A DNA stretch of 64,000 nucleotides from Gordonia jacobaea (lineage in GTDB: Bacteria > Actinomycetota > Actinomycetes > Mycobacteriales > Mycobacteriaceae). Positions 34,435-42,921 of the stretch are shown here, piece after piece. The stretch is from the NCBI RefSeq assembly GCF_001186365.1, contig NZ_LDTZ01000016.1:186001-250000 (forward strand), read 5' to 3'. Position numbers and translations under genes: made by a program. Position 1 is the stretch's first letter; every line of letters starts with the position of its first letter. The notes below the pieces were generated by a model. It saw only the letters and a program-made list of their open reading frames with translations. It did not search any database and was not told the DNA's origin.

Positions 34435-34600
34435 TCGAACGGCCCGCCAGTGCCCGGAGTTCTCCGCTGACCTGCGTGTGACCCGGACCTCCCGCGCTCG
34501 CCCGGGCAGCGGGCCCCACGACGCGGGGTCGTAGACTGGCCAAGACGTCAGGCCAGCGAAACGTCGTACTCGCTGGTTCTCGGCGGGCTAGGAGGAAGAG

Positions 34601-36661
34601 ATGACCGCCGCCGACAGTGCAACGCAGGCCGAAGGTGCAACGCGGGCCGACAGCGCAACGCGCGTCGACGCGGCACGCATCCGGCCAACCGTGATTCTCG
34701 GCGCAGCGTTCGCCGTGGCCCTGGTGGGCGTCGTGATCTACGCGCTCATCAGTGGAAACGCCCGTCATCTCGAAAGCGGCGACCCGTTCCCCGGTACCTT
34801 CACCGCCACAGCCGACGTCGTCGGCTATTTCCTCGGCTTTCTCGCTGCCGCACTGACACTCGGTGGCCTTGTCTTCATCATCACCGCGTCGAATCCGGAT
34901 GAGCACGGCAGCATCGATGTGACGGGATACCGCGCGCATCTGATGCTCGGCAGGCTCTCCATCGGCTGGGCCGTGCTGTCGTGGCTCATGGTCAGCGTTG
35001 CCGCCGCCGACGCCTCGGGAACGACCCCGTGGCGATTGGTGGGTGAGGGGTTCCTCGGGCAGGGGATCGGTGTCAGCGAGGCCGCTGTCGCGTGGATCGT
35101 GATGGCGGTGTGCGCCACCGTGATCGCGGTGCTCATCAGGTTCTCGCTCGGGTGGATGATGCACGTCGTTCTCCTCATCCCCGCGGTGATCGCGATGGTC
35201 GCCCTGCCGCTTGCGAGCAACGCGGGGCAGGGGCCGAATCACGACTACAACACCAGTCTCGGTATCGGCTTCGCGCTCGCCGTCGGGGTGTCACTCGGGT
35301 TCCGAGTGGCGTGGGCGAACGCGCCGCGCATCACCTCCAACGTCGCGCGGGCTGTGGTATCCCGGCGCAGCGCGCTCATCCTCGTCATCAGCGACGCCGT
35401 TGCGCTCGTGTACGGCTTGGCGCTGACCCTCTTCCTCCTGCCGGTGCGCTACGCATTCGACACCGCCTTCGGCGTGGCCGCGATCGTCATGATCGTGCTG
35501 GTGGCCGTGGCACTCGCGACGAGCGTCTCCGCCTACCGTGCATCCAAGCAGAACGACGTCTCGGCACAGGGCGACGCCGATACGGAGAACAGCGCGGGGC
35601 GTCGGATCGTGACCGCGGGCGCTGTGCTCATGCTGGCGGCGGTCGCGTGCTGGACCGTCATGGACACCCGCGTCGCGCCGGGGCTGCTGGCACACAAGTT
35701 CACCGGATGGGATGTGTTCCTCGGATACGAACTGCCCGGCCCGGCGACGACATGGACGTTGGCGACCTTCTGGCGCCCCGACCTCTTGATCGGTGTCGCC
35801 GCTCTTGCCGCAGCGGTTCTGTATCTGGCCGGTGTGCGCCGACTGCGGCGACGTGGCGATGAGTGGCCCGTCGGCCGCACCATCTCGTGGGTGCTCGGCT
35901 GTCTGGTCGTCGTCGTGGTCACGGGGTCGGGCGTACGCGCCTACGGCTCGGCGATGTTCAGCCTGCACATGGCAGAACACATGGCGCTCAACATGTTCGC
36001 GCCGGTACTGCTGGTGCTCGGCGCGCCCGCGACCCTTGCGTTGCGTGCGCTCCCGGCCGCTCACGGCGACGAGCCTCCCGGTCCGCGCGAATGGCTGTTG
36101 CGCGTGCTGCACTCGAAGGTGACGGCGGTGCTGTCGAATCCGATCGTGGCGCTTGTGGTGTTCGTACTGTCGCTCTACGTCGTCTACTTCACCGGAATCT
36201 TCGGCACACTCACCCGGTATCACTGGGGCCACGTGCTGCTGACCGTGCACTTCATCATCGTCGGCTACCTCTTCTACTGGGTCATCATCGGCATCGACCC
36301 GGGGCCGCGTCGAATCCCGTTCCTCGCCCGCATCGGATTGTTGTTCGCGGTCATGCCATTTCACGCGTTCTTCGGCATCGCGTTGATGACGATGTCGACG
36401 GTGGTCGGCGACAAGTTCTACAGCGAACTGATGTTGCCGTGGGTGACCGACCGACTGCACGACCAGTGGCTCGGTGGCGCGATCGCATGGGGCGCGAGCG
36501 AGGTGCCCGTCGTGCTGGTCGTCGTGGCCATCGTGGCGCAGTGGGCCAAGGTCGATCGGCGCGAGGCCAACCGCGGCGATCGTCATGCCGATACCTACGA
36601 GGACACCGAACTCGACTCCTACAACGCGATGCTCGACGAGTTGTCGAAGTCGCGTCGATGA
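34601..36661 (+). CDS. CopD-CtaG fusion membrane protein (copper/oxidase assembly)
   Basis: A 686-residue polytopic protein. The N-terminal half, up to about 400, is CopD-like with many helices. The C-terminal half is the CtaG/caa3-type oxidase assembly domain (FSLHMAEHMALNMFAPVLLVLGAP, RYHWGHVLLTVHFIIVGYLFYWVIIG, MPFHAFFGIALM). The His/Met motifs HMAEHM and HFIIVGY are likely copper ligands. Mycobacterial homologues have the same fusion. AGGAGGAAGAG precedes the ATG. An 18-bp triplet repeat lies in the first 25 codons. Likely role: copper import or delivery to cytochrome oxidase. Confidence 0.88.
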   Translation: MTAADSATQAEGATRADSATRVDAARIRPTVILGAAFAVALVGVVIYALISGNARHLESGDPFPGTFTATADVVGYFLGFLAAALTLGGLVFIITASNPDEHGSIDVTGYRAHLMLGRLSIGWAVLSWLMVSVAAADASGTTPWRLVGEGFLGQGIGVSEAAVAWIVMAVCATVIAVLIRFSLGWMMHVVLLIPAVIAMVALPLASNAGQGPNHDYNTSLGIGFALAVGVSLGFRVAWANAPRITSNVARAVVSRRSALILVISDAVALVYGLALTLFLLPVRYAFDTAFGVAAIVMIVLVAVALATSVSAYRASKQNDVSAQGDADTENSAGRRIVTAGAVLMLAAVACWTVMDTRVAPGLLAHKFTGWDVFLGYELPGPATTWTLATFWRPDLLIGVAALAAAVLYLAGVRRLRRRGDEWPVGRTISWVLGCLVVVVVTGSGVRAYGSAMFSLHMAEHMALNMFAPVLLVLGAPATLALRALPAAHGDEPPGPREWLLRVLHSKVTAVLSNPIVALVVFVLSLYVVYFTGIFGTLTRYHWGHVLLTVHFIIVGYLFYWVIIGIDPGPRRIPFLARIGLLFAVMPFHAFFGIALMTMSTVVGDKFYSELMLPWVTDRLHDQWLGGAIAWGASEVPVVLVVVAIVAQWAKVDRREANRGDRHADTYEDTELDSYNAMLDELSKSRR
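34619..34672 (+). repeat. 18-bp in-frame tandem repeat, three copies
   Basis: Units begin GCAACGCAGGCCGAAGGT, GCAACGCGGGCCGACAGC and GCAACGCGCGTCGACGCG, encoding ATQAEG-ATRADS-ATRVDA at the N terminus of the CopD-CtaG fusion. Confidence 0.9.
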
Positions 36662-36727
36662 GCAGGCTTCATCTGGTCTGTCGTGTCGAGAAGTTCGACG
36701 GCTTGACCGCGCGAGGAGAATGACACC

Positions 36728-37300
36728 ATGCGATGTGAGGTGGCGCGGGAGTCGCTGTCGGCGCGAATCGACGGCGAGCGTGAGTCGGTACCCGCTGCGC
36801 GCGTCGATGAACACCTCGCTCAGTGCCCCGCATGCCAGCGCTGGTACAGCACCGCACAGGGCATGAACTTCGCGGCGGCCGACCTGGCGCCGGACCTCAG
36901 CACGACGATCCTCGAGGCGTCGCAGACATCCGAACCCGACGGCACACAGCGTCGTCGAAGCGCCGACGGCATCACGCGTCGTCGAAACGCCGACGAGATG
37001 AGCCGGGTGGTCGTTGCCCTCCACGCCGCGTCCGTCGCATGTGCTGTCGCCGCAGTCGTCTTGAGCGTCGGCTATCTCAGTGGCTCCGCGCCGCTGTGGT
37101 ATCCCGTGGTGCAGATCGCGCTCGCGGTCGTGGCAATCGTGCTCGCCGTTGCCGCGCGGGTCAGTTCACGACGTCGTGGCCGGGCGGCAAGTCAGATCCC
37201 CAGTGCCGCAACGAATATCGACGACGCCGCTCGTGACTGCGACACGGCGTCGGACGTCACCGACCTTGCCGCGCTGCGCGCAAAGCGCAACGCGGGATAG
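36728..37300 (+). CDS. zinc-finger anti-sigma-like membrane protein
   Basis: A 190-residue protein. The N-terminal MRCEVARESLSARIDGE and VDEHLAQCPACQRW give the His-x3-Cys-x2-Cys zinc anti-sigma (zf-HC2) motif. Two membrane helices follow at about 94-112 and 120-140 (AASVACAVAAVVLSVGYL, WYPVVQIALAVVAIVLAVAA). No sigma gene is adjacent, but sigC lies 4 kb away beyond the copper ATPase and thiol genes, so this is a candidate SigC partner. The middle linker is a 27-bp duplication. Confidence 0.7.
   Translation: MRCEVARESLSARIDGERESVPAARVDEHLAQCPACQRWYSTAQGMNFAAADLAPDLSTTILEASQTSEPDGTQRRRSADGITRRRNADEMSRVVVALHAASVACAVAAVVLSVGYLSGSAPLWYPVVQIALAVVAIVLAVAARVSSRRRGRAASQIPSAATNIDDAARDCDTASDVTDLAALRAKRNAG
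36950..37003 (+). repeat. 27-bp in-frame tandem duplication
   Basis: Two copies (36950-36976, 36977-37003) sharing CGTCGTCGAA and CGCCGACG segments. They encode RRRSADGIT-RRRNADEMS just before the first membrane helix of the zinc-finger protein. Confidence 0.85.
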
Positions 37301-37322
37301 CACCCGACACCGTGGACCGGCG

Positions 37323-39638
37323 CTACTTCCGCGCGCCGAAGTGCTGTAGTCGCAGGCTGTTGGAGACGACGAACAACGACGACAGGGCCATCGCCGCGCC
37401 CGCGATCAGCGGGTTGAGCACACCGGCCGCGGCGATCGGGATGGCCGCGACGTTGTAGCCGAACGCCCAGATGAGGTTGGTCCGGATCGTGCGCTGGGTG
37501 GCTCGCGCCAGGCTCAGCGCGGCGGGGGCGGCCCGCAGGTCGTCGCGCACCAGCACGACGTCGGCAGCGCCGATCGCGACGTCGGTGCCGCGACCGATCG
37601 CGACGCCGAGATCTGCGGTGGCCAGCGCGGGGCCGTCGTTGATGCCGTCGCCGACCATCGCCACCGAGTGCCCGGCCTCCTGCAGCTCGCGGATCGCGTC
37701 GACCTTGGCGTCGGGAAGCACCTCGGCGACCACGTCGGTGATACCGACCTCGTCGGCGACCGCGTGTGCGGCGCCGGAGTTGTCGCCGGTCAGCAGGACG
37801 GTGCGCATGCCTGCGGCCTGCAGCGCGGCGATGGCGGGTACGGCACTGGACTTCACGGTGTCGGCGACGGCGATCAGTCCGCTCAGTCGGCCGTCGACGG
37901 CCACGTAGATCACGGTCTCGCCCTTGGCTTCTGCGTCTCGTCGACGACGAGCGGTCGCCGCCGGAATCACGCCACCCGCGTCGTCCACCGACTGCGACAC
38001 CCAGCGAGGTGACCCGACGGTGACCCGATGCCCGTCGACCGTTCCGACAACGCCACGTCCGGGTTCGGCGCGGAAGTCGGTGACCTCGAGGCGGTCCGTC
38101 TCGTCGACCGCGGCGACGATCGCTGAACCGACGGCATGCTCGGACGCGGATTCGACGGCACCCGCCAGCGCGAGTAGGCGCTCATCGGAGAGTTGCGCCT
38201 CGTCGTCGCTGTACACCTGCGTCACCGACAGTGCGCCCTCGGTGACGGTTCCGGTCTTGTCGAAGACGACGGTGTCGATGTAGCGGGAGGTATCGAGCGC
38301 CTGATAGCCCTTGAGGAAGATGCCCAACTGGGCACCGCGGCCGGTCGCGACCATGACGGCGATCGGCGTGGCGAGACCCAGGGCGCACGGACATGCGATG
38401 ACCAGCACTGCCAGTCCCGCGGCGACCGCACGCTCGACGGGACCACCTGCGAGCAGCCACGCACCGACCGTCACCACGGCGATCGCGACGACGACCGGCA
38501 CGAAGACACCGGCGACACGGTCGGCGAGGCGCTGGGCGTTGGCCTTACCGGTTTGAGCCTCCTCGACCAGACGCATCATGCCTGCGAACGCTGTATCGGG
38601 TCCGACGGCTGCGGCCTCGACGATCAGGCGTCCGTTGAGTGCGGTGGTTCCGCCGATCACCGGTTCACCCGGCTCGACGTCGACCGGCTTCGATTCGCCC
38701 GTCATCGCGCTCATGTCGACGGCGGCAGATCCCTCGATGACCAGGCCGTCGGTGCCGATCGTCTCGCCCGGACGGACGACGAAACGCTGGCCCTCCGACA
38801 GTTCACCCGCGGGGATGCGCATCTCGGTGCCGTCGCGCAGCAGGACCGAGACGTCCTTGGCGCCGAGCGCGGCCAATGCCCGCAGTGCGCCGCCCGCACG
38901 GGAGCGTGCTCGCGCCTCGAAATAGCGGCCGGCAAGGACGAGCACGGTGACGCCGGTCGCGACCTCGAGATAGATCGAGTCGGCGCTCCAGATGGCAGCC
39001 CACACACCCTGCGAAGCCGCCGATTCGGTGTCTGTCGCGAAGAACATCGAGTAGAGCGACCACCCGGCCGCGGCGAGAACACCCAGCGTGACAAGCGTTT
39101 CCATGGTCGCGTTGCCGGTGCGGAGATTCTTCGCCGCGACGCGGTAGAAGGGCCACGCGCACCACGTCAGGATCGGTAGCGCCAGCGCCAGGAGCAGCCA
39201 CTGCCATCCCGTGAATCTCGTCGACGGCACGACGGCGAACACGATCGACAGGTCTGCGAGAGGGATGAAGAGGATCAGCGCGACGGCGAGTCGACGGAAC
39301 AGGCGTTTGGCCTCGTCGCCATCGGTGTCGGGAATGGGGGTGGGAGTGTCGCTGCGGACGCTTGCGCCGTAACCGCTCGCGTCGACGACCTCGCACAGCG
39401 TGTCGGCGTTCACGTCGTTGGCGGCGTCGATCGTCGCGACGCGCGTTGCGTAGTTCACCGACGCCTTGACGCCGTCGACCTTGTTGAGCTTGCGCTCGAC
39501 CCTCGCTGCGCACGCGCCGCAGGTCATACCCGTCACGTCGAGCTGGATTCGTTGCAGTGCGTTCCCGGCGTCGGCGATTCCTGCGTGGGCCGACTCGGGT
39601 TCTCCGGTCGAGCTCGTGCGGGATTCCAGCGTGGTCAC
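37323..39638 (-). CDS. copper-type P1B ATPase
   Basis: A 771-residue heavy-metal P-type ATPase. The N-terminal metal-binding domain has GMTCGAC (37-43), TGES is at 313-316, the intramembrane CPC at 416-418, phosphorylation DKTGT at 460-464, and GDGIND at 663-668. YN (728) and MxxSS (750) complete the Cu(I) signature. The usual SEHP motif of the nucleotide domain reads SEHA (499-502), losing the proline. GTG 39638 follows GATCGAGGACGAT. Direction and role (export, or supply to secreted enzymes) cannot be told; the neighbouring CopD-CtaG and SigC suggest copper supply. Confidence 0.9.
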   Translation of the reverse strand: MTTLESRTSSTGEPESAHAGIADAGNALQRIQLDVTGMTCGACAARVERKLNKVDGVKASVNYATRVATIDAANDVNADTLCEVVDASGYGASVRSDTPTPIPDTDGDEAKRLFRRLAVALILFIPLADLSIVFAVVPSTRFTGWQWLLLALALPILTWCAWPFYRVAAKNLRTGNATMETLVTLGVLAAAGWSLYSMFFATDTESAASQGVWAAIWSADSIYLEVATGVTVLVLAGRYFEARARSRAGGALRALAALGAKDVSVLLRDGTEMRIPAGELSEGQRFVVRPGETIGTDGLVIEGSAAVDMSAMTGESKPVDVEPGEPVIGGTTALNGRLIVEAAAVGPDTAFAGMMRLVEEAQTGKANAQRLADRVAGVFVPVVVAIAVVTVGAWLLAGGPVERAVAAGLAVLVIACPCALGLATPIAVMVATGRGAQLGIFLKGYQALDTSRYIDTVVFDKTGTVTEGALSVTQVYSDDEAQLSDERLLALAGAVESASEHAVGSAIVAAVDETDRLEVTDFRAEPGRGVVGTVDGHRVTVGSPRWVSQSVDDAGGVIPAATARRRRDAEAKGETVIYVAVDGRLSGLIAVADTVKSSAVPAIAALQAAGMRTVLLTGDNSGAAHAVADEVGITDVVAEVLPDAKVDAIRELQEAGHSVAMVGDGINDGPALATADLGVAIGRGTDVAIGAADVVLVRDDLRAAPAALSLARATQRTIRTNLIWAFGYNVAAIPIAAAGVLNPLIAGAAMALSSLFVVSNSLRLQHFGARK

Positions 39639-39808
39639 ATCGTCCTCGATCTCTTCGTCCGTATACGCGCGCCGCGGCGTCGGGGATGACCCGACCGTTT
39701 GCGACCACCCGTCTACGACGATCCGCCGGCCGCGCACGTACTCCTACAAGTATGTCGTCTGCGGGTGCCGGACAGTTCCCGAGGATTTTCCCGAAGGCGT
39801 CTACCGCG

Positions 39809-40516
39809 TCAGATCAGGGTCTGCCAGTAGTCCCAGAATTCGACGAGGATGGCGACGATCACGATGGCGTACCAGACGGGCAGCGCGACCCACAGCCAAC
39901 CGCGAATCTCGCGGCCGCGTGGGCTGTCGCCGATGACACGGTTGATGCTCAGCACGAGAATGATCGGCACGACGACCCACACGACCAGGCAGTACGGGCA
40001 CAACGCGTGGATCTTGTACAGCGCGGAGTATGCGAGGAAGTTGACGAACACGAAGCCCGCGAGGCTTCCGAGTGTCATGCCGAGCCAGTACCAGCGGGGG
40101 AGGGCGATCCCGGCTACGGCGAGCACGCCTGTGACGATGACCACCGCGAACGCCGCGATGCCGATCAGCGGGTTGGGGAACCCGAACAGACCCGCCTGCC
40201 AACTCTCCATGACCGAGCCACACGAGATGACCGGGTTGAGCGAGCAACTCGGCACGTAGTCGGGGTTCTGCAGAAGGTGAATCTTCTCGATGGCGAGCGT
40301 CGACGCCGCGACGAATCCGAGGACCCCGAGGATGAGTAGCACCCACCCGGTGGGTCGGCTCACGTGCACGAGGCCGGTCAGACCTCGTGAACCCGACTGT
40401 TCGCCGGTGTCGGACCGGGCGACCTCCGAGTCGGCGTCGGCGCGCGTTGCGTCGATTGACTCCTTGTCGGTGTCGACGGGGACGTGCGCGTTGTCGTCGG
40501 CGTGTGTCGTGCTCAT
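39809..40516 (-). CDS. vitamin K epoxide reductase family protein
   Basis: A 235-residue protein with a disordered N terminus (1-45) and about five membrane helices. Loop cysteines are Cys91 and Cys99 (VPSCSLNPVISCGSVM) and the redox motif is CPYC (173-176). Bacterial VKOR reoxidises DsbA-like proteins with quinone as acceptor. The DsbA-like gene lies directly upstream in the same direction, 40 bp away. Confidence 0.9.
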   Translation of the reverse strand: MSTTHADDNAHVPVDTDKESIDATRADADSEVARSDTGEQSGSRGLTGLVHVSRPTGWVLLILGVLGFVAASTLAIEKIHLLQNPDYVPSCSLNPVISCGSVMESWQAGLFGFPNPLIGIAAFAVVIVTGVLAVAGIALPRWYWLGMTLGSLAGFVFVNFLAYSALYKIHALCPYCLVVWVVVPIILVLSINRVIGDSPRGREIRGWLWVALPVWYAIVIVAILVEFWDYWQTLI

Positions 40517-40556
40517 GGTTGGTGCCTCGCGTATCGGGTGCGATGGTGTCGGTCGG

Positions 40557-41294
40557 CTACTGCTTGTTCGCTGCCTCGTTGACCGCTGCAATGAGGGCAT
40601 CCGGGGTGCTGAGCTGGACCGGCTGTCCGTTGATCTTGATGGTCGGCGTCGAGTTGACTCCCGAGTTGAGCGCCTTCTGGGTGGTGTCCTTCACGAAGCC
40701 GCTGAACTGCTCGTCGCCGATGCACTGCTTGAGGTTTGTCGCTCCGACCTGCTTGGCGATCGAGTTGAGCTCATCGTTGGTCAGGCCGGGACCACCCTCT
40801 TCGGGCTGCTGGGCGTAGAGCGCGTTGTGGAACTTGATCCAGGTGTCGAAGTTGCCGTCACCTGCGGTCGATTGCGCGACGCACGCCGAGGCATTGGCTG
40901 CGCGTGACGAGTAATTGGTGGTCGACATCCGGTCGAGGATGGCGATCGGCATGTAGTCGACGGCAACCTTCGGATTGCTGCGGATCTGCTCCATGGCACC
41001 GGCGAACTGGGTCTCGAAGGAGCGGCAGGCGGGGCACTGGAAGTCCTCGACAACCGTCACCGTGACGGGCGGGGTGGTGCCCTTGGGTGCTGTGGTGACG
41101 CGGTAGGCGTTGTCGGTGGCGACGGTGACATTGCTCGACGATCCGGTGGCCGACTCGTTCGAGACGAGCACCCAGACGCCGATTCCGACGGCCAGGGCGA
41201 CCAGCACTACGGCTGCACCGATCTTCATCAGCAGGGAACGGCGCTTCTCTGCCGCTCGCGGGTCAACGATCGGCTTGCGACGCTTGTCGGCCAC
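40557..41294 (-). CDS. membrane-anchored DsbA-like thiol oxidoreductase
   Basis: A 245-residue protein: a basic cytoplasmic start, a TM helix at about 24-45, then an extracytoplasmic thioredoxin fold with CPAC (87-90), the cis-Pro region GVNSTPTIKINGQ, and an extra Cys pair (ASACVAQS, LKQCIGDEQ). It introduces disulfides into exported proteins and is recycled by VKOR. The GTG start follows GAGGGACCT. Confidence 0.9.
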   Translation of the reverse strand: MADKRRKPIVDPRAAEKRRSLLMKIGAAVVLVALAVGIGVWVLVSNESATGSSSNVTVATDNAYRVTTAPKGTTPPVTVTVVEDFQCPACRSFETQFAGAMEQIRSNPKVAVDYMPIAILDRMSTTNYSSRAANASACVAQSTAGDGNFDTWIKFHNALYAQQPEEGGPGLTNDELNSIAKQVGATNLKQCIGDEQFSGFVKDTTQKALNSGVNSTPTIKINGQPVQLSTPDALIAAVNEAANKQ

Positions 41295-41463
41295 AGGTCC
41301 CTCACATCTCTTTCGCTCGTCATCTGGGGTGAGGACCGACCACATCGTCGCGACACGAATGCGCCGATACGGCTGGATAACGGTCCGTCGCCGTTCTCAA
41401 GGGTACGCAAACCTGCCTGAGAAAAGGCATAAGGCTTAGGTCCTGACCGGCGTCGCCTGCAGG

Positions 41464-42048
41464 TCAGCTGGTGCGTTCACCCCGATGAGGAGTGTTGGCC
41501 GCGCCGATCAGCGCTTCGCGTGCGCGGGCGACGCGCGAACGCACCGTACCGACCGGGCAGCCGGTGACCTCGGCAGCCTCCTGGTACGACAGCCCGAGGA
41601 CCTGCGTCAACACGAGAGCTTCACGTCGTTCCGGAGGTAGATCGTCGAGCAGGAGATTGACGTCGACGACGTCTTCCCACCCCGTCGAGCGCGGCTGCCG
41701 GGTATCCGCGGCGTCGATCCAGTCCACGCCGCCCGCGATGCGCGGACGCGACATTGCGCGGCGTACGTCGTCGGCGCAGACGCGTCGCGCGATGGCGAGG
41801 AGCCAGGTGCGGGCCGTCGAATTGCCCGCGAAGCGTGGAAGCGAGCGGATCGCCCTGAGGTAGGTCTCCTGCGTCAGGTCGTCGGCGACGCGGGGGTCGG
41901 CGAGATGTGCGACGAATCGCCAGACGTCACGCTGTGTCTCCCGCACGAACTGCTCGAGCGCCCGACGGTCGCCACGAGCTGCCGCGAAGGCCAGTTCGGT
42001 GACTTCAGCGTCGTGGTCGGACGCCGATCGATCGGCGGGGACGGTCAT
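41464..42048 (-). CDS. sigC: ECF sigma factor SigC
   Basis: A 194-residue ECF sigma factor: region 2 ALEQFVRETQRDVWRFVAHLAD with DDLTQETYLRAIRSLPRF, and region 4 LPPERREALVLTQVLGLSYQEAAEVTGCPVGTVRSRVARAREAL. It closely matches the mycobacterial SigC pattern. No anti-sigma gene overlaps it. SigC in M. tuberculosis has been linked to copper acquisition, and here copper genes lie within 8 kb. The ATG at 42048 is preferred over TTG 42057. Confidence 0.88.
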   Translation of the reverse strand: MTVPADRSASDHDAEVTELAFAAARGDRRALEQFVRETQRDVWRFVAHLADPRVADDLTQETYLRAIRSLPRFAGNSTARTWLLAIARRVCADDVRRAMSRPRIAGGVDWIDAADTRQPRSTGWEDVVDVNLLLDDLPPERREALVLTQVLGLSYQEAAEVTGCPVGTVRSRVARAREALIGAANTPHRGERTS

Positions 42049-42072
42049 GGGGATCAACCCTAACCTGCGGGG

Positions 42073-42801
42073 TCATCGCGGATCGAGCTCGGGCGGCAGA
42101 CCGCGGTACTCCTTGACCGGTGGTGCGGCGAACTCGCCGGACGCGGTACCCGTGTGCAGGCCCATCGCGGCCATCGCCGAGAGCATCCCGACACCGGCGG
42201 CGACGCCGTCGATGACGGGGACTCCGAGGTCGGCGGAGAGTTCGGCCGCGAGGTCGGCCATGCCCGCGCATCCGAGCACGATGGCGTCGGAACCGTCCGT
42301 CGCGAGCGCTTCACGGCATGCCTTCGCGAGGATCTCGGCGGTGTCGGGGTTGGTCTCGAGGTCGAGCACGGCGATCTCACACGCATGGATGCCGCGACAC
42401 TGCGTGCTGAATCCGTAGTGCGCCACGAGATCTGCGGCTCGTCCGATCGTCCGGTGCAATGTGGTGACCACCGAGAACCCTCGGCCGAGCGGCGCGGCGA
42501 GATGCATTGCGGCCTCGGCGATCCCGAGGACCGGTGCCACAGCCAGTTCACGAGCGGCGTCGAGGCCGGGGTCGCCGAAGCACGCAACCAGATATCCGTC
42601 GGCGTCGGGGTTGGCGCTGATGGCCCGAAGTAGTCCCGGGACAGCGAGTGCCTCGTCGACGTGGCTCTCGATCGACGAGGGGCCGGCTTCGGAGGTGATC
42701 GCGACGATTTCGGCGTCCGGCCGTGCCACCGACCGTGCTGCGGCGGCGATCACCGCGGTCATCTCCGCGGTCGTGTTGGGGTTGATGACGCACAACTTCA
42801 T
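42073..42801 (-). CDS. Asp/Glu/hydantoin racemase family protein
   Basis: A 242-residue protein: MKLCVINPNTTAEM, catalytic Cys in VACFGDPG and in IVLGCAGMADL, and VIDGVAAGVG. The family includes hydantoin and allantoin racemases. Position beside an NCS1 permease and amide hydrolases favours a hydantoin-like or ureide substrate. The ATG at 42801 gives the family's usual N terminus. Confidence 0.87.
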   Translation of the reverse strand: MKLCVINPNTTAEMTAVIAAAARSVARPDAEIVAITSEAGPSSIESHVDEALAVPGLLRAISANPDADGYLVACFGDPGLDAARELAVAPVLGIAEAAMHLAAPLGRGFSVVTTLHRTIGRAADLVAHYGFSTQCRGIHACEIAVLDLETNPDTAEILAKACREALATDGSDAIVLGCAGMADLAAELSADLGVPVIDGVAAGVGMLSAMAAMGLHTGTASGEFAAPPVKEYRGLPPELDPR

Positions 42802-42858
42802 CGGTGTGGTTGTCTCCCTTGCCTTCTCATGTGGCGTCGTTCTGAGGTGTTGACCAGA

Positions 42859-42916
42859 GCCTCGTGGCGACATCGCGATCCGCGCAGTTGCGTCGGATGC
42901 GGTGTCGCCACGAGGC
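42859..42916. terminator. long nested hairpin between permease and racemase genes
   Basis: A perfect 14-bp outer stem (GCCTCGTGGCGACA with TGTCGCCACGAGGC) encloses a second hairpin, ATCCGCGCA paired with TGCG-CGGAT with one bulge. It begins 6 bp past the permease stop. It may terminate or process the permease-racemase transcript, or be a REP-like element. Confidence 0.7.
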
Positions 42917-42921
42917 GGGTG

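Noticed and set aside
35291..37024. 577-codon minus-strand frame opposite CopD-CtaG
   Set aside because: Composition is that of an antisense shadow; no start context or family resemblance.
41395..41445. Possible IdeR/DtxR iron box (GCATAAGGCTTAGGTCC) between sigC and the DsbA-like gene
   Set aside because: Too few matches to the 19-bp consensus and no dyad symmetry.
42859..42916. Nested hairpin considered as a riboswitch for the racemase gene
   Set aside because: It starts 6 bp after the permease stop and shows no known riboswitch core, so termination or processing is simpler.
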